NCBI GenBank assembly: GCA_963662175.1
Contig: OY759215.1
Coordinates: 19,209,079 to 19,273,078 of the forward strand
DNA length: 64,000 nt
From: Aradus depressus
Lineage: Eukaryota; Arthropoda; Insecta; Hemiptera; Aradidae
Direction: 5' to 3'
Made by a program: the position numbers and the translations under genes
The notes under the pieces: generated by a model
The model's input: only the letters and a program-made list of their open reading frames with translations
The model's database searches: none
Told to the model about the DNA's origin: nothing
Shown: positions 1-10,066 of the stretch, in pieces
Numbering within the stretch: position 1 is the first letter of the stretch
Layout: each line of letters opens with the position of its first letter

Positions 1-21
1 ACCCTATTAGTTCACGCAATT

Positions 22-52
22 CCCCCCCCCCCCCCCCCCCAAAAAAAAAAAA
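22..52. repeat. poly-C/poly-A low-complexity tract
   Basis: Nineteen C residues are followed directly by twelve A residues. No function is visible. Homopolymers like this are prone to assembly and polymerase-slippage errors. Confidence 0.9.
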
Positions 53-719
53 GTATACGCATAGTGGGTATACGCAAATAGGATGGTACCGATATTTCGG
101 GCGTTCTTACGAACTAAGACAATTTCTATGAAATATGATTTATTTAAAATTTGGTTCTTACCAAAAATGTGGCTCATTAAATGTTCAACTATCGAGAGGC
201 TCTAAGATTTGAGATAGAACCAATGAGAACAGTTGTAGGCCGCGAAAAATGTCACTCTCTGCCCCTCCTCCTTTTCAAAATCATTTCATAATTGATCGAT
301 TATGTTCTACTCAATGATCAATTCAAAACTCGATATATGATTTTTTAACGGTTTTGGTTAACTGTAAAAGAAGTATTTTATGTTTCGACCCCCTTCTGAA
401 GACAGTAGCTCAGAGAGAAAAAAAAAGTGAGGGTTTCAAAAAAATTATGTTAAGCAAATAAAATGTGTGTAAATCTTTTAAATAAAACAAAAAAAAAAAA
501 AAAAAACAACCTTTATTTAGAAACTTTTTTCATTTCCCCTACCATAAGGGTTCTCCCAACCACCATGTTCGTAGTACAAAGGCGTAAAAGAAATAATGCC
601 CCCAAAAAACGAAAAGAGTTAAATTGAGAGAAAGAGTTTAATTTATTTTCAGGCTCTACCAGCTCAAGAGAGATGTTCGTAATTTTTGTGTCTCTATTGA
701 GCACGAGAACTCCCGATAG
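53..719. other. Unassigned AT-rich DNA
   Basis: No gene is seen. The only open frame (513-704, minus) resembles no known protein and runs through A/T-rich sequence. Part of 230-290 weakly resembles the TIR family found at 51003-51246, which suggests a very old repeat fragment. Confidence 0.5.
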
Positions 720-907
720 AATAAATATATCGATATGAAATTTTATATGGTTATCCAGAACCCCATCAGAGTAAATTCAAATTCAAAACTAAAACGGGGA
801 GGTGGTTGAGTAACTCGTTTCAGTTTAGAGGGAGAGCGAAAATTTATTTGATTAATTCCTGCTGGAGAAGTTCATTGTCGGTGATTCACCGACGACTTTA
901 TTTAGTT
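720..907 (+). mobile_element. RA repeat, 3' portion
   Basis: Carries the RA family signature: a segment near ATATATCGATATGAAATTT, then the GGAGAGCGAAAA stretch, and ends with GGTGATTCACCGACGAC at about 888-904. An oppositely oriented RA end lies at 1053-1100, so the two copies face each other. The family is defined only from repetition inside this window. Confidence 0.6.
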
Positions 908-1052
908 AAATAGATTGAGCAGAGTGAGTGGATCCCGTTCTACGAAGAAAGTTGTGTAAGTAAGTGAATCGGAAAACCGTGAAGTTATATTAAAAGCCCG
1001 AGGTCCTCTTACTCACTTATTCCTCGAGAGAACAAAATGAAAATAAGAAAGT

Positions 1053-1100
1053 CGTCGGTGAATCACAGGGGATGTACTTCCCCTCGAATATCATTTGTTA
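1053..1100 (-). mobile_element. RA repeat, terminal fragment
   Basis: Reads GTCGTCGGTGAATCAC and then GTACTTCCCC, the minus-orientation RA end. It forms an inverted pair with the copy at 720-907, separated by about 145 bp that match no other part of the window. Confidence 0.55.
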
Positions 1101-1126
1101 TCAACTACTCGTAAGTTCTCCATCTA

Positions 1127-1335
1127 CAGTAAAATCCTTTTATAACGATTTCTGATATACTTAACGATTTTCCGGATATAACGATGTAAAACCCGTATCT
1201 AGTTTGGTTAGCTATTTAAAAGTGAAGAAATAAATCCGGATATAACAATGTTAGGTATAACGATATTCCGTATAAAACTACCTAAAACATAAGAAAAAGT
1301 TTATTTTTCATTCCGGTTATAAAGATATAATAATA
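1127..1335. mobile_element. Degenerate pogo/Tigger-like MITE
   Basis: Starts with CAGTAAAATCC and repeats the word TATAACGAT four or more times, also in the decayed form TATAAAGAT near the right end. Many pogo/Tigger MITEs in arthropods have TIRs of the CAGT...TATAACGA type. The right TIR is poorly preserved, so the assignment is tentative. Confidence 0.35.
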
Positions 1336-1828
1336 TTATGTATGTACATACGCACATACATACATAATTGGGTAAAACAGTATGAGTTTTGAACGGATGA
1401 AAAATACGAACATTATAGAAAAAGGTTTTAAACACGGTTCTTGTTTACTCTTTCCGAGCGCAATGAGTTATTCCATTTCCAAACATACCATTTCCCCCTT
1501 GTCGAATTTTCTTCGAACTCCCTTCTTCCCTTCTAGTGCGTATATTCCTAGTTTCAGATTAGTCTTTCCTTTGCCTCCGTAGGGATCGTTACTTCGGAAC
1601 TTCATAACCATGTAAGCAAAAATGTATGCTTAAAAAAAAGCAAGGAAACTAAAATAACTGATTTTTTTGTGGAAAATTAATACATATGTACTCCATGTGT
1701 ATACATAATTTATGTTTACAGTTACGAATGTATGTAAGTAAATTTTATGTAAATTTTAAAAAGTAAATAAAAATATGTAAATTTTCTCGTTATGAACATT
1801 GTAAAACACCTTTTTTTTTTTCTCTAAC
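1336..1828. other. Unassigned AT-rich DNA with short TACA/CATA microsatellite
   Basis: Contains a short CATACATACATA microsatellite around 1340-1365 and no credible coding sequence. The 66-codon frame at 1382-1582 has no recognisable domain. Confidence 0.5.
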
Positions 1829-2756
1829 AAGGGTGGGAGTCTTTATTAGTACCTTATCGTACAGGCTAGGGACCATCGCTTAAGAGGCGTATAGACACGC
1901 GAGCAACTAGCCGAACATTAGTCAGTGCGCATGCCTGGGGATGAAGTGCGCAGGCGCTCGACGAACAAGGGAGGCTCGGGGTCTGCTCCACCTGTTGTCG
2001 GTTTTTTGACGAACCATCAAAGGATTGTTCGGCTCGGGCTGCGGTGTGTGTGGACTGGTACCAAGCTGAACCGTCCCGACTTGTCCCGAGCACTGTTGTT
2101 TATAACCAATATTATAACCTTCTCAAATATATACGTTTTTGGAAGTGCAAGTTCTTTTTTTTTTTTTTAATAATATATATTTAAATATTATTCAAAAAAT
2201 TTTATTTTATTATGGCTTCTGAAGACTGGTCTCAGGAGCTTCAAATTCAGTTTGAATTGCCACATTAATATAAATATAAGCTAGTGCCGCTATACGTTTC
2301 TTCTTCATTTTTGATAAATAAGTAGGTACCTAAAAAAGTGTTCATTTTAAACAATTTACATGTAAAAATAAATTACGTATCATAATAAATTCGTATCCGT
2401 ATTAATTGTACTACAAATATGTAAATTAATTACGTAAGTAGCTACCTACCTTGAGCATTTTCTGATTGAAGATTTTGAATAGTAATAAAATGATATACAA
2501 ATAAACGTAAATTTGTTATCTGCAGGTTAACTTGTGCAGGTTATGTTCGTTAGTATGATTGTGGAGCATCCAAATGCTCGGCTCGTCTCTGTTCGGCTTG
2601 GAGTGTGTTCGTTGAAAACTGAAAATGAGCCGAACAGTGCTCGGCTCGTTGCTCGCATGTCTGTACTAGCCTTAAACGTCCTATTCGAAGGACCGCGTGC
2701 TTAAGTTTATATTACCTCCCAGGCAAGCACGCATACCACTGAGCTACCGGCGCCCT
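1829..2756 (-). mobile_element. SINE-1 copy split by a TIR element
   Basis: Two SINE-1 pieces, 1829-1883 and 2672-2756, are adjacent in the family consensus: the first ends ACCATCGCTTAA and the second continues ACGTCC...CGAAGGACCG. Between them lies the TIR element at 1884-2671, inserted exactly at the TTAA of the SINE. The second piece reaches the tRNA-like head (CCACTGAGCTACCGGCGCC on this strand) but lacks about 70 internal bases found in other copies. Confidence 0.8.
1884..2671. mobile_element. 788-bp TIR element in TTAA, piggyBac-like non-autonomous
   Basis: TTAA sits immediately outside both ends (1880-1883 and 2672-2675). The ends are inverted repeats matching at about 27 of the first 36 positions; both contain GACANGCGAGCAAC and AGCCGA. 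TTAA duplication is the hallmark of the piggyBac superfamily, but the terminal bases (GAGGC / GGCTA) are not classic CCC, so the superfamily is inferred. The ORFs inside (1866-2170) show no transposase motif. The interior is GC-richer than its surroundings and repeats the GCTCGG and CCGAAC words. Confidence 0.7.
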
Positions 2757-3060
2757 CATATATATTTTTATTTATTTTATTAAATAATTTTTTTTATCTC
2801 TTTCATTTTATGGTTTTTGTTTATTCATTTACCATCATTTATTTTGTACCATTTTGCTATTATTTTGAACATATTCATTTCTTTCTTGCTTCTTATTATT
2901 TATTTTAAATATTTTGTATTATCTATTATTTTACCATTTATTCTTATGATCAACACTACTACTTATTCTTTTTATACAGATTGTAGAATAAATATAAACA
3001 AGAAAAAAAAGTTATAGAATCCAACTAACTTTCCTCTCTATCTGTAAACTACCCTTACCT
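2757..3060. other. AT-rich spacer
   Basis: Long T/A-rich stretch. The 66-codon frame at 2817-3017 is compositional (F, I, L and K residues only) and is not believed to be a gene. Confidence 0.6.
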
Positions 3061-3200
3061 CAAAGCTGATTTGGCTGAAAATCGGTTGAGATCGTCCTTC
3101 CGGGATTTGGGATCAACATATAAAATTTTGTGTTCTGAGTTATTGTCGACCGATCACATAACTTTCTCTATACTATACTGGCTGGAAAAGTAAAAAAAAA
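3060..3200 (-). mobile_element. RA repeat fragment
   Basis: Contains GATTTGGCTGAAAATCGGTTGAGATCGTCCTTC and then TATAAAATTTTGTG, in the order seen in minus-oriented RA copies. The ends are eroded. Confidence 0.45.
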
Positions 3201-3615
3201 ATTTGGGAAAAAGTTCTGATAAAATTATGTTTTGCGTGTTTATATAAGTATACGGTGCAAAACGTGCGTAATGCTTAGACAAGGAACAAAACAACTGTTC
3301 GGGGTGAGGCTGTAAAGAAGATTAATGCTCCTCCATTATATCTAAATCTAACCTGACATAAATTTTATTAATCCGTCCTATTATACTGTTTAAGTTGTCT
3401 TAAATCTTTCTCCCTTAACACATAGCCAGTCGTAAATTGTTATTAATTTGACACACCCTTGCATCTTCTTTTACAAATCCCTATGAAACATCCCCTTTTG
3501 TATACTCACAAACTATACAAATCCTAATTGGACAAATAATAGATACATTTTAGTGATACATTTTATCTTTTAATTGGGATAATTTTGTTATTATTGGGAG
3601 AGCTAAAACTAAATA
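3201..3615. other. Unassigned AT-rich DNA
   Basis: No repeat seen elsewhere in the window and no coding potential was recognised. Confidence 0.5.
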
Positions 3616-3623
3616 TCTCTTGA

Positions 3624-4066
3624 GTTGTAGCTGTTGGAGTTCTACAGTGAGACATTCTCTCTCCAATTCTTCACATTTTTAATTCCCCATCAAGTTGTAG
3701 CGGTTGGTGTTCCTCAGGGAGACATTCTCTCTCCAATTCTTCACATTTTTAATTTCCCATCGAGTTGTAGCTGTTGGAGTTCTTCAGTGAGACATTCTCT
3801 CTCCAATTCTTCACACTTTTAATTCCCCATCGAGTTGTAGCTGTTGGAGTTCCTCAGTGAGACATTCTCTCACCAATTCTTCACATTTTTAATTTCCCAT
3901 CGAGTTGTAGCTGTTGGAGTTCTTCAGTGAGACATTCTCTCACCAATTCTTCACATTTTTAATTTCCCATCGAGTTGTAGCTGTTGGAGTTCTTCAGTGA
4001 GACATTCTCTCTCTAATTCTTCACATTTTAAATTCCTCATCGAGTTGTAGCTGTTGGAGTTCCTCT
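3624..4066 (+). repeat. 70-bp minisatellite built from a reverse-transcriptase motif
   Basis: GTTGTAGCTGTTGGAGTTC recurs at 3624, 3694, 3764, 3834, 3904, 3974 and 4044, an exact 70-bp period over about 6.3 copies. In one frame the unit at about 3691-3750 translates VVAVGVPQGDILSPILHIF, which contains the GVPQGxxLSPxL block of non-LTR reverse transcriptases. Because 70 is not a multiple of three, the array cannot encode repeated RT. The sequence therefore arose by tandem amplification of a LINE fragment. Confidence 0.85.
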
Positions 4067-4125
4067 TGTTGGAATACATATTCTTATTTTGATCCCGAGA
4101 GAGAAGTTTTATCCATGAAATAAAA

Positions 4126-4225
4126 CTCTGCCCTGGACGGGATTCGAACCTGCGCCCATGGTTTTTTCAATGCAACCAGAGTCTTACGCTCTAGCCGACA
4201 CGGTCACCACGAGCCCTAATATTCA
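4126..4225 (-). mobile_element. SINE-2, tRNA-like head
   Basis: On the minus strand an A-box-like segment (GTGACCGTGTCGGCTAGAG) precedes a B box (GGTTCGAATCCCGTCC) and then the SINE-2 body GAGTTTTATTTCATGGATAAAACTTC. Three further pieces at 25967, 31373 and 60437 share the B box plus the TTTTATTTCRTAGATAAAACTT body. A free tRNA gene is unlikely because the body follows without a CCA-type end or a terminator. Confidence 0.7.
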
Positions 4226-4299
4226 ACCAAATCGCCCAAACAAACGGGCTTAACACAAAAACTCTAATATATGCCTACGTAATGAATGTTTCCACATGA

Positions 4300-4801
4300 A
4301 TTTATTTTCCCAGCATTAATAATCAATTAAGTTCTTGCTCTCCCGCTTAAACCAATTGTCGGTTTTGTGCTAAAATTCAGCATAGTTGACTTACACAGAG
4401 ACTTCTAAGTCCACATATTAATTTTTTTGTCTATACATTTATTTAAACATCGGCAGTTACTAGAGTTTTTGAGCTGATCTCACTTCTCTAATCCCATCCT
4501 TCCCTTCTGCTGGTTTTGCTGAAAATTTATATATGTTTTTTTTTTATGGGAAATTTAATTCCAGTACAAAATTTACATGGGAAGTCATTACAGTTTTTGG
4601 ATCATCCCACACCAATCCCCCCTTCTCTTTGGCCGATTTGGCTTTAAATCAATAGGTGTCGTTCTTATGGGGGTTGTAAATGCATATATTGTCGATGCAT
4701 TCTTGGTATCAGGGGGTAGGAAAACAAGAAATTTCGGTGAAAACAACATCGAATTCCTGACACAACTTCCTCCATACATCGTATATCTGGGGAAGTTAGT
4801 A
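4300..4801 (-). mobile_element. RA repeat, near full length
   Basis: Runs in minus orientation from a TTTTCCCAGC-like end through two modules (CATCGGCAGTTACTAGAG; CCGATTTGGCTTTAAATCAATAGG) to CATCGTATATCTGGGGAAGTTAG. The open frames at 4577-4837 and 4588-4779 lie inside the repeat and have no protein signature. Confidence 0.6.
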
Positions 4802-4937
4802 GTTATTATTCTATTTGTTATTGAAATATTTATGTAATTTGTCGTCAGATTATTTATGTGTAAGAACCAATAAATGTGCTGTTAAGAATAGTAGTAACTC
4901 CCAGATTAAACAAAACGTCGTCACTGAAATGCACTTA

Positions 4938-5013
4938 ACAACATTAATTTGAAATAGCCGACATAGCAACTGCATTTGCTGTTGCTATGTCGGCCATTTC
5001 ATATCAATGTTGG
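4938..5013. repeat. Hairpin / short inverted repeat
   Basis: GAAATAGCCGACATAGCAAC (4951-4970) faces GTTGCTATGTCGGCCATTTC (4981-5000) across a 10-base loop with one mismatch. Weaker pairing extends to about 32 bases per arm (ACATTAATTTG against CATATCAATGT). No ORF is involved; a MITE remnant or a foldback structure are both possible. Confidence 0.75.
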
Positions 5014-5320
5014 GCATCTACAAAGTAAATTTTTAGTGAACCAAAATGTTGAAATGACTAATTAAACAATATAAATTCAATTTACTGAGTTAATTTCAGC
5101 TAAAATTATCCGCTAAAACCAGGCCTGCATTTTTTTCAGAGGGGGCCCGAACCTGAAAATCAGTTTTATCTCATCTAAAATTTACATTATTAACGGTTAG
5201 ATTATTGTTAATTCCAAGTTTCCACAATATGTCTGCATTTTTCAATTCAGAAGTCATAATGTTTGTCTGAATTCGGCCCAAATCTTAATCAGATCTATGT
5301 TAGCACATGTGAGATCTTCA
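5014..5320. other. Unassigned DNA
   Basis: No feature recognised apart from a short GGGGGCCC run near 5143. Confidence 0.5.
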
Positions 5321-5400
5321 TATACCAACTGACACTTCTCCAATGATAACTATACCAACTGACACTTCTCCAATGATAACAATACCAACTGACACTTTTC
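5321..5400 (+). repeat. 30-bp tandem repeat, about 2.6 copies
   Basis: ATACCAACTGACACTTCTCC followed by AATGATAAC is repeated three times with a 30-base period; the last copy is incomplete. Confidence 0.9.
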
Positions 5401-5617
5401 ACTAATTCTTGTCCTTATTCTATCCTAAAAGTCCTTATTCGGTCCAATTAGAAGCATGGCTCAAACCTTCCTCACTATGGGATAGTTCCGTGCACCTTCT
5501 CATATCAGTCCTTCTAAATAGATGTGATCATTTGGATCCGAGACAATGAACACTTTTCTGCTCAGGAGGTAAGTAAGTTTCTAATTAGCTGGAGTGCTTT
5601 TGTAATGGAATGGCAGG

Positions 5618-7376
5618 AAGACAGGGGGTAATAAGAGGTTGTGTAGAGAGGGTAACCTGGGGCAAACTGGGCCATTGGGAAGGGGAAAGAGGATAGTGGT
5701 GGGTGGGCTCTGATCCAGTCCCCAGCGGCAATCAGAGATACCAGCTCCACTGGCAATAGTCCTGGGTAATCTGGGGCAAACTGGGCAAATCGGCCATCGG
5801 GAAGGGGAAAGAGGATAGTGGTGTTTCCCGATCCTGATCCAGTCCCCAGTGGCAATTAGAAATACCAGCTCCACTGGTAATAGTCCTGGGTATCCTGGAG
5901 CAAACTGGGCAAATCGGTCATTGGGAAGGGGAAAGTGGCCAGTGGTTGGTGGGTGGGCTCTGATCCAGTCCCCAGTGGCAGTTAGAGATACCAGCTTCAC
6001 TGGTAATAAGAGGTTGTGTAGAGAGGGTAACCTGGAGCAAACTGGGCAAATCGGCCATTGGGAAGGGGAAAGAGGATAGTGGTGGGTGGGCTCTGATCCA
6101 GTCCCCAGCGGCAATTAGAGATACCAGCTCCATTGGCAATAGTGCTGGGTAATCTGGGGCAAACTGGGCAAATCGGCCATCGGGAAGGGGAAAGAGGATA
6201 GTGGTGTTTCCCGATCCTGATCCAGTCCCCAGTGGCAATTAGAAATACCAGCTCCACTGGTAATAGTCCTGGGTATCCTGGAGCAAACTGGGCAAATCGG
6301 TCATTGGGAAGGGGAAAGTGGCCAGTGGTTGGTGGGTGGGCTCTGATCCAGTCTCCAGTGGCAGTTAGAGATACCAGCTTCACTGGCAATAGGAGGTTGT
6401 GTAGAGAGGGTAACCTGGGGCAAACTGGGCAAATCGGCCATTGGGAAGAGGAAAGAGGATAGTGGTGGGTGGGCTCTGATCCAGTCCCCAGCGGCAATTA
6501 GAGATACCAGCTTCACTGGCAATAGGAGGTTGTGTAGAGAGGGTAACCTGGGGCAAACTGGGCAAATCGGCCATTGGGAAGGGGAAAGAGGATAGTGGTG
6601 GGTGGGCTCTGATCCAGTCCCCAGCGGCAATTAGAGATACCAGCTCCACTGGAATAGTCCTGGGTATCCTGGAGCAAACTGGGCAAATCGGCCATTGGGA
6701 AGGGAGGGGAAAGAGGTCAGTGGTGGGTGGGCTCTGTTCCAGTCCCCGTGGTAATTAGAGATACCAGCTCCACTGGCAATAGGAGATTGTGTAGAGAGGG
6801 TAACCTGGGGCAAATCGGCCTTTGGGAAGGGAGGGGCAAGAGGCCTGTGGTGGGTAGGCTCTGATCCAGTCCCCAGTGGCAATTAGAGATATCAGCTCCA
6901 TTGGCAATAGGAGGTTGTGTAGAGAGGGTAACCTGGGGCAAATCGGCCATTGGGAAGAAGGGGGAAAGAGGCCAGTGGTGGGTGGGCTCTGTTCCAGTCC
7001 CCGTGGTAATTAGAGATACCAGCTCCACTGGCAATAGGAGGTTATGTAGAGAGGGTAACCTGGGGCAAATCGGCCTTTGGGAAGGGAGGGGCAAGAGGCC
7101 TGTGTTGGCAGGGCCCCAGTGGCAATTAGAGATACCAGCTCCACTGGCAATAGGAGATTGTGTAGAGAGGGTAACCTGGGGCAAATCGGCCATTGGGAAG
7201 GGGATAGTGGTGGTAGGGCCCCCAGGGGCAATTAGAGATACCAGCTCCATTGGCAATAGGAGGTTGTGTAGTGAGGGTAACCTGGGGCAAATCGGCCATT
7301 GGGAAGGGAGGGGAAAGAGGCCAGTGGTGGCAGGGCCCCCAGTGGCAATTAGAGATACCAGCTCCATTGCCAATAG
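5618..7376 (+). repeat. 1.76-kb array of 106-133-bp units with 383-bp higher-order structure
   Basis: The word GATACCAGCT (or close variants) recurs 14 times. Spacings are 124, 126, 133, 124, 126, 133, 133, 124, 128, 127, 116, 106 and 117 bp. The first six spacings repeat a 124-126-133 triplet, giving a 383-bp higher-order unit present twice in near identity. Each unit contains GTAACCTGGGGCAAA, CGGCCATTGGGAAGGGG and GATCCAGTCCCC. The array is clearly GC-richer than its flanks. Long frames on both strands (for example 6717-7373 minus and 6901-7425 plus) are by-products of the repetition. Confidence 0.92.
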
Positions 7377-7568
7377 CCGTACAACAGCTACTCCTCTCCT
7401 ACATATTGCCTCTCCCGTCCTTTGATTTTATCTGTCTCTCTCTCTCTTATTGGATATTTAATTTTGGATTCGATGTGTTCGACGGAGGCGGCTGGAATTT
7501 TTATATTGTGGGGTATCTGCTGGTGTGAAATCTAATTAGGTTTATCAGTATCGAAAAAAGAAAAAAAA
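7377..7568. other. Unassigned spacer
   Basis: Contains a short TCTCTCTCTC tract at 7435-7446; nothing else is recognised. Confidence 0.5.
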
Positions 7569-8042
7569 GTCATTGGTAAATCACTGGCTATATACTTCCC
7601 CATCAGGAATTAATCCATTACGTTCTTGTTCTCCCTATAAAATCAATCGACCATTGATATAAATAGTGGCTTATAAAATTAATAGATGCCTATGGGGTTT
7701 TGAATTTAAATTTCATGTCGAGACATTTATTACATCGGCAGTTATTGGAATTCTTGAGTTGAGCCCCTTCTGATTCGCCCCTCCTCTTCGGCTGATTCTG
7801 CTGTAAATTAATTATGTCGGCCCTTAAGGGTTCTAGATACACATATGAAATTCGTGTCGATACATTCATTCTATCTGGAGTTGTCGTGTTTACAATCACA
7901 CATACACATAGACAGATAGAAATGGTTTCTCTATTTATGAAATCAGGAAGTCGGAAAACATGAAATTCCGTTGAAAATTCTGCATCGAATTTTTGACCGT
8001 AATACATAACTTCCTCTTTACTTCGTATTGCAGGGGAAGTAA
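7569..8042 (-). mobile_element. RA repeat, best full-length copy
   Basis: Starts GTCATTGGTAAATCACTGGC followed by TATACTTCCCC (7591-7601) and ends TTCGTATTGCAGGGGAAGTAA (8022-8042), so TACTTCCCC and GGGGAAGTA form inverted ends about 450 bp apart. Inside are two modules with CATTTATTACATCGGCAG and CATTCATTCTATCTGGAG, then GGAAAACATGAAATTCC. The ORF at 7690-8007 is a chance frame. Inverted ends suggest a MITE, possibly with TA duplication, but flanking bases (GTCGGTGAATCACCGG in other copies) are also conserved, so the true ends are uncertain. Confidence 0.7.
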
Positions 8043-8089
8043 TAAATAAACGTGATTAAAAATAAATTTTAAAATATATGTACACTAGC

Positions 8090-8775
8090 AGGTTACCCAA
8101 TTTCACTCTGAGTAACTAAGTAGGTTAATAACGTTATCTGCAAGTATCATGATTTTATCATGATTTTAGAAGTAAGTTAAAATTTTCAATGATTTTGAGG
8201 CCGATTTCAATTCGAAACTCGAAACCCATATTAGCAATGGCACCCTCCCGTCAAAATTTGATTTGATACATATTTGATTCTATACATCAACCGTTAAAGA
8301 GCTATTTGATGTGCCGCCCCCTCCCCCCACCTATTCCGTTCAAAACGTGGAGGTGCTACGTATGAAATTTCATAAAAATCGTATCCGTGATTTTTGCTCC
8401 AATTTGTTACAAAAACACGGACAGACAAAACGAAAAAACAAAACTCTCATTGAAGAATTAAATTTTTCTTTATTTCTAATAAAAAACGACCAATTATAAA
8501 AACTTGAAATGTTTTTCCATGTGTTAAATTTTTCGATAAACCTAAATTAGCACAAGTAGCATCTTGAAATTTCAGGTTCATAGCTACACTACAATCGTTT
8601 CTGAGTTGAAGAGTGCACAAAGTTTCAATCACAAACACAGACAGACATCGTCGCCATATTGGTCCAAACATTATTCAAGGGACCTTGAAATGTGAAATTC
8701 CGTAAAAAAGATAATTGTTTACAAATAAAGTTAACCAATAAATTAAAGATACTTCCCGAAACGGCTGATTGCTTG
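8090..8775. other. Unclassified old repeat-like DNA
   Basis: Two diverged modules carry AAACACGGACAGACAAAACG (about 8412) and CAAACACAGACAGACATCG (about 8633), each preceded by a GAAATTTC-type segment. The pattern resembles decayed interspersed repeats; no coding content is supported. Confidence 0.35.
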
Positions 8776-9034
8776 GTTATAGTTAGGGCTGTGGTTTGTA
8801 TACTATAAAAACAGCGAAAGATGCACATATAAACGCGAATATATTTGGCATAATATGCAATTAAAAACTAAAAATATGCGAAAGGCTGCAAAGGGAAAAA
8901 GTAGCTATAGAATAGAATAAACTGCAGAAGTAATAGAAAATGTTTATAGACATAAAATTAAATTAAAAATATATAAGCAAAAAAATAAAGTAAAAAAAAT
9001 AGTGATATAAAAAATTATTTGAACAGAGAAAAAC

Positions 9035-9232
9035 TTAATCGTCTAAAAACTTGTTATAATTATACACAATAACTTTTTTTACATTTTCAAACAAAAAGGA
9101 TGGCCTCAAAATTGATTTGTATTGGCTGAATGAATGAGCGCTCCACATCAATTGAATAAATGGCGCATAATTGAAAACCCCAATATCCATTGGGCTCAAT
9201 TCAACCCCTGACTCTTCGCTCACCATCTCCAC
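9035..9232 (-). pseudogene. hAT transposase C-terminal relic
   Basis: The minus-strand frame ends with SAHSFSQYKSILRPSFLFEN and then VKKVIVYNYNKFLDD. The family's C-terminal dimerisation region typically reads like (E)RxFSxYKxIL...RRxFxxENLKxxxxxYCN, so the FSQYK / FLFEN / YNYNK spacing fits a hAT transposase with a few residues missing between ILR and SFL. Only the last 40 or so residues are recognisable. Upstream frames (9201-9395) may continue it in a different phase but show no motif. The position inside a hAT with TIRs and an 8-bp duplication supports the call. It is too short to be active. Confidence 0.5.
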
Positions 9233-9740
9233 TGCTTTTCACCCAAACGTTTAAAACTGATCTGACCGACTTGGAAAAGAATAAGAAAGAAGGGGGGAAA
9301 TGGGCATAAAAAACAGTTCCAGAGAATAAATTATTAAAGTGAACAAACAGAATAAAAAGTTCGCAATATGAACACAATGAATTCAAGAGAACCATTGGAG
9401 TTCCTGGAATGCACTAATTTCATTAAAAGGCTTAAAATTATGAAAAATTTGGAGAAAAAGTGGGATTACTTTTTATTAATCGTCAGTTTCCAAAAATATA
9501 AAATAAAAATGGCTTTAAAAAAAAATTAAAATAGGTATGTACCTACTTACCTACTTTACAGAGTCTAATCCTTGAGCTGCAGAAAAAACTCAAAAATAAA
9601 AATAAAAATATGCGAATAAGTTTCAGTTATGCAAAAATATGTATTTTTAGTAATATATGTAAAAATATGCAAAATGAAAGTAGCTTAAATTGATTCTATA
9701 TGGGCCAAAACGTAAAGATAATGTTTAAACAGAATGCTGA

Positions 9741-10066
9741 GAGGGCGCCGGTAGCTCAGTGGTATGCGTGCTTGACTTCTGAGCTCAAGGTCGTGGGTTC
9801 GTAACCCGACCGAGGCCCTTAGTTTATTTTATCTGGGAGGTAAAATAAACTTAAGCACGACGTCCTTCGGATGGGACGTTAAGCGATGGTCCCGAGCCTG
9901 TACAATGTCAGGTACTCGTTAAAGACCCCTACCCTAGATGAATAAAAATTTAGGACTCCCACAGTAGAGTCGGGCTCATGTCCACCAGAGTGACGAAAGA
10001 GCGCTCTGGTAGTAGGCGATATGACCTCGTTGTTAAAGCCCGGGCATGAGTCATAAAACCTAAACC
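9741..10066 (+). mobile_element. SINE-1, full-length reference copy
   Basis: A 15-bp target duplication, TAAACAGAATGCTGA, lies at 9726-9740 and 10067-10081. The head is tRNA-derived: A box TAGCTCAGTGGTATGCG (9752-9768) and B box GGGTTCGTAACCCGACC (about 9795). The body has TATTTTATCTGGGAGGTAAAA, GGTCCCGAGCCTGTAC, a GTACTCGTTAAAGACCCCTA block and GAAAGAGCGCTCTGGTAGTAGG. The 3' end reads GGGCATGAGTCATAAAACC followed by a TAAACC tail. SINEs are transcribed by RNA polymerase III from these internal boxes and mobilised by a LINE in trans. The perfect duplication marks this as a fairly young insertion. Confidence 0.92.

Noticed and set aside
6717..7373. 218-codon ORF (minus) and the other long frames on both strands at 5562-7528
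   Set aside because: They lie wholly within the tandem array, repeat the same short peptide with frame changes, and occur on both strands. Repetition of stop-poor GC-rich units explains them.
9745..9825. Functional tRNA gene
   Set aside because: A and B boxes are present but the acceptor ends do not pair and the SINE body follows. The same head recurs in many copies with target duplications.
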